Source: Mycolicibacterium aurum (GTDB lineage Bacteria; Actinomycetota; Actinomycetes; Mycobacteriales; Mycobacteriaceae). From it: a stretch of 64,000 nucleotides of DNA. Location of the stretch: contig NZ_LR134356.1 of assembly GCF_900637195.1 (NCBI RefSeq), positions 1,736,001 through 1,800,000 of the forward strand. Reading direction: 5' to 3'. Of this stretch, positions 46,609 through 56,396 are shown in pieces (within the stretch, counting starts at the first letter, position 1; the number at the start of each line of letters is the position of its first letter). The notes under the pieces were generated by a model that ran no database searches, was not told the origin of the DNA, and saw nothing but the letters and a program-made list of their open reading frames with translations. Both the position numbers and the translations under genes were made by a program.

Positions 46609-48003
46609 ATGGATGGGGTGTCGGAGGCGGTCGCGACCATCGGCGAGCAGCTGGCGGTGCTGTCGACGGCCTGCGACGAGCTGTCCCACCGCGACCTGAT
46701 CAGCCTGCTGGTGCAAGTGAGTGCGGTGGTGCGCGCGGTGCCCGCGCTGGAGCACCGCGCGCTGGCGCGCCTGACCGCCGAGACCGAGCCGTGCCGGTTG
46801 GGCGAGAAAACCTGGCCTGCAGTCCTGACGACAGCGTTGCGGATCACCAGCGCTGAGGCCAAACGCCGCATTGCCCGGGCCAAGGTGCTGGGCCCACGCC
46901 GGAGCTTCACCGGCGAGCCGTTGGCGCCGCTGTGGGAATCCACTGCTGCCGCCCAAGCCCGCGGGGAGGTGGATGTCGCGCATGTGGAGGTCATCGAACG
47001 GTTCCACACGGCGTTACCGTCCTGGGTCGATGTCGACACCCGCGCCGCGGCCGATGCCCAGCTGGCTGAGCTGGCGGCGGGGCTGGATCCCGACAACCTT
47101 GATGCTGCCGCGAGGCGGTTGGTGGCGTGTATCGATCAGGACGGAGCCGCACCCGAGGAGCGGGAACGGGAGCGGGCCGCCAAGCGCGGCGTGCGGATCG
47201 GTAAACAACAGCCCGACGGGACCGCCTCGATCTCGGGCTGGATGACTCCCGAAACCGTGGCCATCTGGGAAGCGCTGCTCGCCAAAGAAGCCGCCCCCGG
47301 CCACAACATGCCCGCCGATGAGAACTCCGGCGACGACGCCGGCACGGGTCCCGGCCAGCAGAGCGAGTCCTCGCCGGAGCAGAACACCTGCCGCGATACC
47401 CGCACTGCGGCCCAACGCAACCACGATGCGTTTCTGGCGATCGGCCGCCGCGCGCTGGAATCCGGAGATCTCGGCACCCACAACGGCCTACCGGTCACCG
47501 TGATCGTTTCGACGACGCTGCAGGAGTTGGAAAAAGGCGCCGGGGTCGCGGTCACCGGCGGCGGAAGCCTGCTACCGATGCCGGATCTGATCCGGATGGC
47601 TGCCCACGCCCACCACTACCTCTACATCTACGACCAGCACACCGGCCAGTCCCTGTATCTGGCCCGCACGAAGCGGCTCGCCAGTGCGGCGCAGCGGATC
47701 GTGCTGCACGCCCGCGACCGCGGCTGCACCCGCCCGGGCTGCACCGCCCCCGGCTACTGGTGCGAAGCCCACCATGCCGTCACCGACTGGACCAACGGCG
47801 GACACACCAACATCGACGACATGACCCTGGCCTGCCCCCAAGATCACCGCATGCTCGACACCACTCAATGGCGCACCCGCAAGAACACGAAGAACGAGAC
47901 CGAATGGCTCCCACCACCCGACCTCGATAACGGCCAGCACCGCGTCAACGGCTATCACCACCCCGAGCGCTACCTCCTGCCCGAAGACGACGACGGACCG
48001 TGA
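46609..48003 (+). CDS. 13E12-type DUF222 / HNH endonuclease protein
   Basis: The 464-residue protein is of the mycobacterial REP13E12 type: an N-terminal DUF222 region of about 250 residues and a C-terminal HNH nuclease domain (residues about 370-440). The nuclease shows CTRPGCTAPGYWCEAHH, NGGHTNIDDMTLAC and DHRMLD, with the zinc cysteines and catalytic histidines intact. A charged, low-complexity stretch separates the domains. The ATG at 46609 follows the SOS box by three bases, so the mRNA leader is very short or absent. In M. tuberculosis these genes are spread in repeats and serve as phage attachment sites; no integrase is seen here. Confidence 0.9.
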   Translation: MDGVSEAVATIGEQLAVLSTACDELSHRDLISLLVQVSAVVRAVPALEHRALARLTAETEPCRLGEKTWPAVLTTALRITSAEAKRRIARAKVLGPRRSFTGEPLAPLWESTAAAQARGEVDVAHVEVIERFHTALPSWVDVDTRAAADAQLAELAAGLDPDNLDAAARRLVACIDQDGAAPEERERERAAKRGVRIGKQQPDGTASISGWMTPETVAIWEALLAKEAAPGHNMPADENSGDDAGTGPGQQSESSPEQNTCRDTRTAAQRNHDAFLAIGRRALESGDLGTHNGLPVTVIVSTTLQELEKGAGVAVTGGGSLLPMPDLIRMAAHAHHYLYIYDQHTGQSLYLARTKRLASAAQRIVLHARDRGCTRPGCTAPGYWCEAHHAVTDWTNGGHTNIDDMTLACPQDHRMLDTTQWRTRKNTKNETEWLPPPDLDNGQHRVNGYHHPERYLLPEDDDGP

Positions 48004-48016
48004 GAGGCGGCATCGC

Positions 48017-48403
48017 TCAGTCGATGAGATCGACCCGCACGGTGAGCAGGTTCGTCCCGAACGTGCGGACACCGACGTTGTTGAGAGCCGGAAGCGAGCG
48101 CATCCGCGCCCGCGCGTCGTCGTCGGGCAGCAGGTGGGCCGTGCCGCGGTGCCAGCGGCCTTTCAGCCGCACCCGCACGCTCGGGTCCGCCTGAATGTTG
48201 CGGATGTACTGGGACTTGTCGCCGAACTCGGAGACGAACCAGAACTGGTCGCCGATCCGGCGGCCACCCAGCGGGGTCGTGCGTGGCTCACCGGATGTGC
48301 GCCCCGTCGTCTCCAGCAAGGTCTGGAACGGAACGCGGCGCATCACGGTGTTCACGTACCTCTGAAAGGTCTTGGTGACCCTGTCGCGGACTGTGTCGGC
48401 CAC
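48017..48403 (-). CDS. F420-dependent nitroreductase-like protein (DUF385/Ddn family)
   Basis: The 128-residue split-beta-barrel protein fits the deazaflavin-dependent nitroreductase family. The signature TTGRTSGEPRTTPLGG lies near residues 32-47, and QFWFVSEFGDKSQYIRNIQADP follows. The start is GTG 48401-48403 behind GGAGG. Such proteins use reduced F420 on quinones or other small molecules and are frequent in mycobacteria. It lies 15 bp before the flavin monooxygenase gene end on the same strand, so it could be cotranscribed with that gene and supply reduced cofactor, which is inferred. Confidence 0.87.
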   Translation of the reverse strand: MADTVRDRVTKTFQRYVNTVMRRVPFQTLLETTGRTSGEPRTTPLGGRRIGDQFWFVSEFGDKSQYIRNIQADPSVRVRLKGRWHRGTAHLLPDDDARARMRSLPALNNVGVRTFGTNLLTVRVDLID

Positions 48404-48418
48404 CAGAACCTCCGTAGC

Positions 48419-49591
48419 TCACACCATCGCGGTGCGGGGGATCGTCATTCCTATTGTCAGGGCGCCGGCGAGTTCGCGGCTCGTGTCGTAGTCGAAAGCC
48501 ACGTGGCCGGCGATGACGTCGACGTCGCGTTTGATGCGCTGCAGCGGCTGGTTGAGAAAGTGTGCGCTGGCACCCGAGGCTCCCGCGAGGTCGGCGATCA
48601 CCGCGCGAGACTGATGGACGATGTGCGCCGCCGCGAGCCGCGCCTGCGCCCGCACGGTGCGAGGGACGGGATCGCCCGTGGCGATCAAATCCTCGATCTC
48701 GTCCACGGTGTCAGCCAGCAGGCCCCGCAGTGCCCTCAGGCGCACGCCGGCCTGCCCGAGATGGACCGACGCCACCGGCTTGTCCTTCTGCATCACGCCT
48801 TCATATGCCAGGAAGCGCTGCGACAGCCGCTCTCGGTAGATGTCAGCCGCACGTTCGGCGCTGCCGAGAGCAGGCATCGCCGCCAGTAGCGCGAGCGCAG
48901 GCACCATCGGCCAGCGGTAGGTATCGGCAGCGTGGACGGCTGCACCCGGAGCTGTCCCTGTGTAGATGTCGGCGACAGAAACCAGCCGGTGCGCCGGGAC
49001 GAACACGTCATCGATGACGACGTCGTTCGATCCGGTGCCGCGCATCCCGTCGGTGTGCCAGACGTCCTCGATGCACACGTCCGCGATCGGCAGCAGCGCC
49101 AGCACCGGAGTGACCCCGGTGGGATCATCGGCGACCCGCTGGAGCAATGCGCCGACGATGATCCAGTTGCCGTCCATCACGCCCGTGGCCCACGACCATC
49201 GGCCGCTGACGCGAATGCCGCCCTCGCAGGCGACGCCGATCCCGGTCGGAGCCAGCGGTGCCGGGGCGAGAAACGGGCGGCTCGCGAAGGCCTCCTCCTG
49301 CGCTTGCTCGCTGAACAGCGCGAGCATCCAGTTGTGGAGGGCGTAGAACCCGATCGTCCACGCGCTGGACGCGCATCCGTGCGCCATGCGACGCACTGGC
49401 GCCAGGATCTCGGGAAACGGTGCCTGTTGCCCGCCGTATCTGGCCGGCACGAGCAGCTCGATGAACTCCGCGGTGGCGGGGTCTGCGAGCGTCGCGGCGG
49501 GCAGTCGGCGCAGCCGTTCGGCCTCGGCGGCGCGCTCGGACAGCAGATCGACATACGCGGACGTGATGACGCCGGCCCCGGAGGTGCGCAT
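48419..49591 (-). CDS. Acyl-CoA-dehydrogenase-fold flavin monooxygenase (HsaA/DszC-like)
   Basis: The 390-residue protein has the acyl-CoA dehydrogenase fold but lacks the catalytic glutamate context; it fits the two-component flavin monooxygenase group (HsaA, DszC). Visible features are VPARYGGQQAPF, the RWSWATGVMDGNW strand, DGMRGTGSNDVVIDDVFVP and the C-terminal FLNQPLQRIKRDVDVIAGH helix. It needs a flavin reductase partner, which is not seen nearby except for the F420-type protein. A perfect palindrome 14 bp before its ATG indicates strict regulation, probably by the TetR immediately upstream. Confidence 0.85.
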   Translation of the reverse strand: MRTSGAGVITSAYVDLLSERAAEAERLRRLPAATLADPATAEFIELLVPARYGGQQAPFPEILAPVRRMAHGCASSAWTIGFYALHNWMLALFSEQAQEEAFASRPFLAPAPLAPTGIGVACEGGIRVSGRWSWATGVMDGNWIIVGALLQRVADDPTGVTPVLALLPIADVCIEDVWHTDGMRGTGSNDVVIDDVFVPAHRLVSVADIYTGTAPGAAVHAADTYRWPMVPALALLAAMPALGSAERAADIYRERLSQRFLAYEGVMQKDKPVASVHLGQAGVRLRALRGLLADTVDEIEDLIATGDPVPRTVRAQARLAAAHIVHQSRAVIADLAGASGASAHFLNQPLQRIKRDVDVIAGHVAFDYDTSRELAGALTIGMTIPRTAMV

Positions 49592-49604
49592 GGGCGCGAA
49601 CGTA

Positions 49605-49622
49605 CCATACCTTTTGGTATGG
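49605..49622. promoter_or_regulatory. Perfect 18-bp palindrome, probable TetR operator
   Basis: CCATACCTTTTGGTATGG has seven-base perfect arms around TTTT. It lies between the stop of the tetR gene (49634) and the start of the monooxygenase gene (49591). Its position is right for repression of the monooxygenase gene; nothing similar lies upstream of the tetR start. Confidence 0.75.
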
Positions 49623-49633
49623 AAGCGGGGACC

Positions 49634-50197
49634 TCAGTCGGAGAGCATGAGTTCGAGGAACTGCTCGCGCTGGGCGCTCAGGCGCGGCCCCGGCGGCGCG
49701 TCGGCGAGATGAAGGAAGCCAATGCCGGCCGCGAACGTCGCGTTCGCGCGCATCTCGGCGTTCTCGGCGTCGAAGCCGGCGTCGACGAACGCCTGACGAA
49801 CCGCGGCCAGGACACGCTGGTCGGCGACGCGCACGCTTGCCGCGACGGCCGGATCAGTGCGCGCCCACTCCCGCATCGCGCGCTCAAGGGTCCACTGGCG
49901 CTCTCCGAGCAGCGAGGACATCATCTGCGCCAGCCGCTCTCGGGGAGGGAGCTGCCCGAGTTCGCGGAAATGACGGCGATCGCCGTCCCGCAGCTCTGCC
50001 CAGGAATCGACGAGGGCGGCGCGGTAGGCGGCCATGTCCGTGAAATGCCAGTAGAAACTGCCCTTGGTGACACCCAGCCGCGAGCACAACCGGTCGATCT
50101 TGAGCGTTTCGATGCCGCCGTCGGCCACAATCGCGTAGCCGGCCTGGATCCAATCGTCGGCCGACAGCCTGCTTGCACCTGCGCGGCTGCTCGCCAT
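49634..50197 (-). CDS. TetR-family regulator next to the flavin monooxygenase
   Basis: The 187-residue regulator has its DNA-binding domain at residues 13-60 (ADGGIETLKIDRLCSRLGVTKGSFYWHFTD). The C-terminal part is short and unremarkable. The ATG is at 50195-50197. It precedes the flavin monooxygenase gene by 42 bp in the same direction, and the perfect palindrome lies in that gap. It probably represses the downstream gene. The ligand is unknown. Confidence 0.87.
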   Translation of the reverse strand: MASSRAGASRLSADDWIQAGYAIVADGGIETLKIDRLCSRLGVTKGSFYWHFTDMAAYRAALVDSWAELRDGDRRHFRELGQLPPRERLAQMMSSLLGERQWTLERAMREWARTDPAVAASVRVADQRVLAAVRQAFVDAGFDAENAEMRANATFAAGIGFLHLADAPPGPRLSAQREQFLELMLSD

Positions 50198-51567
<1,370 letters not shown>

Positions 51568-51578
51568 CAGCTGACGAA

Positions 51579-51612
51579 CGAAGCCCCCGGCCGGTCACGG
51601 TCGGGGGCTTCG
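51579..51612 (+). terminator. Hairpin terminator after the mycolyltransferase
   Basis: CGAAGCCCCCG pairs perfectly with CGGGGGCTTCG across a 12-base loop, giving an 11-bp stem that starts 12 bp after the stop. There is no U tract, as is usual for mycobacterial terminators. It separates the gene from the reductase 25 bp later. Confidence 0.75.
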
Positions 51613-51636
51613 TCGTTCGCGGCTACTGTGGCCGTC

Positions 51637-52635
51637 ATGACGCAAATCAACGCGATGGTGGCGCACGAGGACGCCGAGGCCGGGATCGTCCTGCGCCACG
51701 AGGTGGTCGACGAATCCTTCCTTCCCGAGGGAGACGTCGAGATCCACGTCGAATACTCCAGCGTCAACTACAAAGACGCCCTGGCCGTCAGCCCGAAAGG
51801 CGGCGTCGCCCGGTCGTATCCGTTGATCCCCGGTATCGACGTCGCAGGCACGGTGACCGCGAGTAGCTCGCCGGACTTCGCCGTCGGTGACAGAGTGGTC
51901 GCGCACGGGCAGGACATCGGCACCGGCCGACACGGCGGATACGCCGAGGTCGCTCGCTACCCGGCCGACTACGTGGTCAAGCTGGCCGCACTGAGCACCT
52001 CTGACGCGGCCGCGGTGGGCACCGCCGGCTTCACCGCCGCCATGAGCGTCAACGCGCTACGCGCCCACGGCATCACGCCGGATGACGGGCCGGTGCTCGT
52101 CACCGGAGCCACCGGTGGTGTGGGCAGCATCAGCGTCGACCTGCTCGCCGGGCTGGGGTACGAGGTGGTCGCCTCGACCGGCAAGACCGATGCACACGAC
52201 CTGCTGCGCGAGCTGGGTGCGGCCGACGTGATCGACCGGGTGCCGGGCCCCGAGGAGAAGGTGCGTGCCCTCGGAAAGGCGCACTGGGCCGCCGCGGTCG
52301 ACTGCGTCGGAGGTACGACGCTTGCCTATGCGCTGAGCACGCTGAAATACGGCGGCGTGGCCGCGATCTCCGGTCTCGCAGGATCGACGGATCTGCCCGC
52401 TACCGTGATGCCCTTCATCCTGCGGGGCGTGACGCTGGTCGGTATCGACTCGGTGCTGCTGCCCATCGGACCTCGGCGTGAGATCTGGACTCAGATCGAA
52501 TCCGAACTGCTACCGCGTCACCTGGCTCGGATCACCCGGGAGGTGCCGGTTCGGGAGGTTGCCGACGTGCTGGGCACGATCATCGGCGGCGGGGTCACAG
52601 GACGGACGTTGGTAGCGGTGCACGACGGGTTCTGA
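51637..52635 (+). CDS. YhdH/AcuI-type NADPH oxidoreductase (MDR)
   Basis: The 332-residue zinc-less MDR enzyme fits the YhdH/YhfP quinone oxidoreductase group, which includes acryloyl-CoA reductase. VEYSSVNYKDALAV, GIDVAGTV and LVTGATGGVGSISVDLLAGLGYEV (nucleotide fold) are typical. Start ATG at 51637 is preferred to GTG at 51628. It converges on the molybdopterin oxidoreductase gene with an overlap of 41 bp. The substrate is an activated alkene or acrylate-type CoA ester; no acrylate gene is nearby. Confidence 0.87.
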   Translation: MTQINAMVAHEDAEAGIVLRHEVVDESFLPEGDVEIHVEYSSVNYKDALAVSPKGGVARSYPLIPGIDVAGTVTASSSPDFAVGDRVVAHGQDIGTGRHGGYAEVARYPADYVVKLAALSTSDAAAVGTAGFTAAMSVNALRAHGITPDDGPVLVTGATGGVGSISVDLLAGLGYEVVASTGKTDAHDLLRELGAADVIDRVPGPEEKVRALGKAHWAAAVDCVGGTTLAYALSTLKYGGVAAISGLAGSTDLPATVMPFILRGVTLVGIDSVLLPIGPRREIWTQIESELLPRHLARITREVPVREVADVLGTIIGGGVTGRTLVAVHDGF

Positions 52636-54868
52636 TCCGGCACGGCACCCCGTTGACCACCTGGGTGTTGCTCGGAACATCAATCATGGCACCGGGATTG
52701 AGAACGTTGGCGTTGACGCCGGGATGGGCGTTCGCGATGTCCATACGGGTACCGTCGACGCCGTGCCCCCAGCCGTGGGGCAGCGACAACACACCGGGCA
52801 TCATCTCGTCGGTCACTTCAGCCACCACCTCGACCGCGCCCTCCGTCGTGGAAACCTCGACGAGTTCGCCGTCCGCCACAGCGTGTCGTGCGGCGTCGGC
52901 CGGATGGATGAGCAGCGTGCACCGGTCTTTGCCTCGCATCAGGCCGGATACGTTGTGCAGCCAGGAATTGTTGGACCGTAGATGGCGCCGGCTGGTGAGC
53001 AGCAGGTCGTCGTCGGTGCGGTCCAGTCGGTCGGCCAGCCTAGGGATGTCGTCGGTGAGAATGGGGTGGATCAGCTCGATCCGGCGCGACGGCGTCGTCA
53101 GCACGTCCGCCAGGCGTCCGCCCTCCAACTCGCCGAGTCGCAGCCCGTCGGGGTGACGCCGCACCTCATCCAGTGTCAGCCCGCCAGGCCGGCGACCGAG
53201 GTCGTCGCCCCATGGTCCTACGCGAATGCCGAGATCGATCATCCGTTCGGGTCCAACACCTTTGAGGACCGCGAAGACCTCGGCAGGATCCCGCCCGAAC
53301 AGAGGGGTGTCGGCGGCCTGGCACGCGGTGTAGATGATGCCCTGGGTGTACAGGTCGTCCATCGCACGCAGGTCGACGTCCGGGATGGGCGTGCCGACCA
53401 GGGCGCCGGCCAGGCGCAGCATGATCTCCCACTCCTCGGGCCGATCGGCCTGTGGGGGAATGGCCGGATCGGACCATTTCACGCACGCCGCAAGGGAATA
53501 CATCCAGTACAGGTCGTCGCAGTGGGGACGCTCCAGTGGAGAGAGGCCAGGCAGGATGACGTCGGCGTGGCGACTGGTCTCGTTGAGCCAGTTGTCGACG
53601 GAGATCATCGCATCCAGCCCCGCCAGCGCGGCGTTCAACCGACCGGCCCCCGGCGCGGAGATCACCGGGTTGCCGGCCACGGTGATGAGCCCGCGGATCT
53701 GACCGTCGCCCGGAGTGTCGATCTCCTCGGCCAGGCAGCTGACCGGGAACTGACCGAGCACCTCGGCCGCCCCGCGTACGCGGCTGCGAAAGCGTCCGAA
53801 CTGCCATCCGGGGCCATTCTGGTCCGGCGGCTTCATGAACATCGGCGACCACACCGCGGCTTCGGGGAACAGCGCGCCACCCGGGCGGTCGATGCTGCCC
53901 AGCGCCACATTGAGCACGAACACCAGCCAGGTGGCCAAGGTGCCGAACTCCTGTGTGCACGTGCCGATTCGGCTGTACACCACCGGTCGGTCGGCGTTCG
54001 CCAGGTCGGCGGCCAGCCGCCGGATCGTCGGCGCGTCGACGCCGGTGGCCGCCGCAACGTGCTCGGGCGCGAACTGTGCCGCCATGGCGACGACGTCGTC
54101 GAGTCCGTCGACCAAGCCGGCCAGATGGGCCGGGCGACGGAGCTCGCCGGTCTCGGCGAGCGTGTGCAGGATCGCAAAGAGCAGCAGCGCGTCGGTGCCC
54201 GGCCGGACCGGTACCCACTCGGTGGCGCGTGCCGCTGTCTGAGTCCGCCGTGGGTCGACGACCACCACGCTGCCGCCACGCGCGCGGATTGCGGCGAGCC
54301 TGCCCATGATGTCGGGTGCTGACAGCATCGAACCCTGCGAGGCAGAAGGGTTGGCCCCCAACATCATCAGGTGATCGGTGCGATCGAGGTCGGGAACGGG
54401 CGCGTTCCACATTCCGCCGAACAACAACGCGCCGACCACGTTGAGCGGCCATTGGTCGACGGTGCCCGGCGTGTAGTAGGCCGGCATACCGGCCGCTCCG
54501 CCCATGCCGACCAGCGCACCGACGTAGGTTTCCAGACCGAGATTATGTGCGACGGGGTTGCCGAGGTACACAGTCACCGCACAAGCGCCGTACGTGTCGA
54601 TGACGGGCCGCAGCACTCGTTCGGCCTCGGCGAACGCGTCATCCCACGACACCGGGACGTGCTCACCCGAGCGGTTGCGCACGAGCGGCATGCGGAGGCG
54701 GTCGGGGTCGTGGTGGATCTGCTGCAACGACGCGCCTTTGGGGCACAGGTGCCCGCGTGACCAGACGTCGTCGGCGTTGCCCCGCACGGACGAGGCGACG
54801 CCGTCTTCGACAGTGACCCGAAGGCCACACATCGCCTCACACAGCGGACAGGTGATGCGATGCTCCAC
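52595..54868 (-). CDS. Molybdopterin oxidoreductase with 4Fe-4S cluster
   Basis: The 757-residue enzyme is of the formate dehydrogenase/DMSO reductase family. The N-terminal 4Fe-4S motif has Cys7, Cys10, Cys14 and Cys42 (LCPKG), then the bis-MGD-binding domains follow; the C-terminal domain has the HGWGHG and GVNANVLNP segments. No Tat signal peptide is present, so it is cytoplasmic. GTG 54866-54868 begins it, and no electron-transfer subunit lies next to it. M. tuberculosis Rv0197 is of similar size and type. The physiological substrate is unknown. Confidence 0.9.
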   Translation of the reverse strand: MEHRITCPLCEAMCGLRVTVEDGVASSVRGNADDVWSRGHLCPKGASLQQIHHDPDRLRMPLVRNRSGEHVPVSWDDAFAEAERVLRPVIDTYGACAVTVYLGNPVAHNLGLETYVGALVGMGGAAGMPAYYTPGTVDQWPLNVVGALLFGGMWNAPVPDLDRTDHLMMLGANPSASQGSMLSAPDIMGRLAAIRARGGSVVVVDPRRTQTAARATEWVPVRPGTDALLLFAILHTLAETGELRRPAHLAGLVDGLDDVVAMAAQFAPEHVAAATGVDAPTIRRLAADLANADRPVVYSRIGTCTQEFGTLATWLVFVLNVALGSIDRPGGALFPEAAVWSPMFMKPPDQNGPGWQFGRFRSRVRGAAEVLGQFPVSCLAEEIDTPGDGQIRGLITVAGNPVISAPGAGRLNAALAGLDAMISVDNWLNETSRHADVILPGLSPLERPHCDDLYWMYSLAACVKWSDPAIPPQADRPEEWEIMLRLAGALVGTPIPDVDLRAMDDLYTQGIIYTACQAADTPLFGRDPAEVFAVLKGVGPERMIDLGIRVGPWGDDLGRRPGGLTLDEVRRHPDGLRLGELEGGRLADVLTTPSRRIELIHPILTDDIPRLADRLDRTDDDLLLTSRRHLRSNNSWLHNVSGLMRGKDRCTLLIHPADAARHAVADGELVEVSTTEGAVEVVAEVTDEMMPGVLSLPHGWGHGVDGTRMDIANAHPGVNANVLNPGAMIDVPSNTQVVNGVPCRIRTRRAPLPTSVL

Positions 54869-54934
54869 GGGCGCACCGTAGCAAGTAATACCTTGGCGCC
54901 AGACCATATTCGGTAAGGCGGCCGGAGCGGCGGG

Positions 54935-56182
54935 TCAGCGGCTCGGCGGTAGCCAGGCCTGAGCCGCAGCCACCAATGCCCGGACCCCGAGGGCCAGTGT
55001 CGGATTTATTACGGGGGCATAGCGAGGCGAATGATTGGACGGGACCGAGAGCAGTGCCGGATCCGTCATATCGCCCCGGCTGAAGTGAGACGGGTCTGCG
55101 CCGCCGAGCAGCCAGTACGATAGCGGGGCGTCGCAGCTCGTGGCGAAGACGCCGACATCCTCGCTGCCGGCGCCCGCCCCCGGATCGAGAACGTTGTCGT
55201 CCCCCAGCCACGCCGCGAAGGTTTCCAGGCTCTTGCCCAGAGCCTCCGGGTCGTTGGTCACGACGGGAAAGTGCTCGGTCTGGGTGATCGTCGGCTCCTG
55301 GGGTGCCCCGGCGGTAGCCGCTTCTCCGAACACGATGCGCTCGACGCTCTCGAGGATCCGGCGGCGCACGGCGGTGTCGTAGCTGCGGATGTTCAGCTGA
55401 ATCTCGGCGTGGCCGGGAATCACATTCGCGGCGTCCCCGGCGTGGATCGATCCGACTGTGAGTACAGCTGTGGCGGTACTCGGAATCTCTCGGGATATGA
55501 CGGTCTGTAAACGCAGAATCGTCGCGGCCGCCAACACGATGGGATCAACCGAGGCCTCCGGCATCGAGCCGTGCGCGCCTCTGCCCACCAACCGCACGCG
55601 CAAGGAATCAGACCCTGCGTACGCCGGGCCGGGATGTCCTGCGATCTTGCCGGCTGGCAGTGGCGCAACGTGCTGGCCGAGAATGACATCCGGTGTCGGC
55701 ACTCTGTCGAACACGCCGTCATCCACCATCGCTTGTGCGCCCGCGCCGAGTTCCTCGGCAGGCTGAAACACGAGCACGGCGGTGCCCGACCAGCCGGATC
55801 TGTCGGCGGCGAGGCTCTGTGCCGCACCTAACAGGCATGTCGTGTGCAGGTCGTGGCCGCACGCGTGCGCGACGGGCACCGTGGCGCCGTGCTCGTCGGT
55901 CACGGTTACCGTGCTGGCGTAGTCGAGGCCGGTGTCCTCCCGGATGGGAAGGGCGTCCATGTCCGCCCGGAGCAGCGCTGTCGGACCCACGCCGTTCCTC
56001 AGCACACCGACTACGCCCGTTGTTCCGATGCCGGTGATGACCTCAAATCCGAGCGATCGCAGCCGCGCGGTCACGATGTCGACGGTGCGGTACTCCTGGA
56101 AGCCCAGTTCCGGATGCTGGTGAAGGTCTTTGTAGAGGCTCACGAGCGCCGGGTCGATCGCGATGTCGCCGATCGCCGCCAC
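54935..56182 (-). CDS. M20-family amidohydrolase
   Basis: The 415-residue metallopeptidase-fold enzyme belongs to the M20D amidohydrolase group (hippurate/IAA-amino-acid hydrolase type). Metal-site sequences are HACGHDLHTT, AEELGAGA and GQHVAPLPAG. The dimerisation domain starts near YAGSDSLRV. GTG 56180-56182 is preferred, behind AGGGGG; GTG 56200 would add six residues. It lies 66 bp upstream of the molybdopterin enzyme gene in the same direction. It likely removes an N-acyl group from an amino acid or similar. Confidence 0.9.
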   Translation of the reverse strand: MAAIGDIAIDPALVSLYKDLHQHPELGFQEYRTVDIVTARLRSLGFEVITGIGTTGVVGVLRNGVGPTALLRADMDALPIREDTGLDYASTVTVTDEHGATVPVAHACGHDLHTTCLLGAAQSLAADRSGWSGTAVLVFQPAEELGAGAQAMVDDGVFDRVPTPDVILGQHVAPLPAGKIAGHPGPAYAGSDSLRVRLVGRGAHGSMPEASVDPIVLAAATILRLQTVISREIPSTATAVLTVGSIHAGDAANVIPGHAEIQLNIRSYDTAVRRRILESVERIVFGEAATAGAPQEPTITQTEHFPVVTNDPEALGKSLETFAAWLGDDNVLDPGAGAGSEDVGVFATSCDAPLSYWLLGGADPSHFSRGDMTDPALLSVPSNHSPRYAPVINPTLALGVRALVAAAQAWLPPSR

Positions 56183-56396
56183 GAGTACCCCCTGTCGCAC
56201 GCCGCCACGTCATGCATCAGGCGAGTGACCGTCGAGGCGTCACAGGCCGGTTGTGAATGCCAACGTCTGCGTGCTCAGGCTATTGTCCACCGTCGGACTG
56301 GGTCGCGGGGCGTATTGCTCCGTGTCGACAGAAACGTCGGCACGGCCCCCGCCCCGTCGGTGCCGCGAGGGGCAGCTCAGCAGAACGTGTTGGCGC

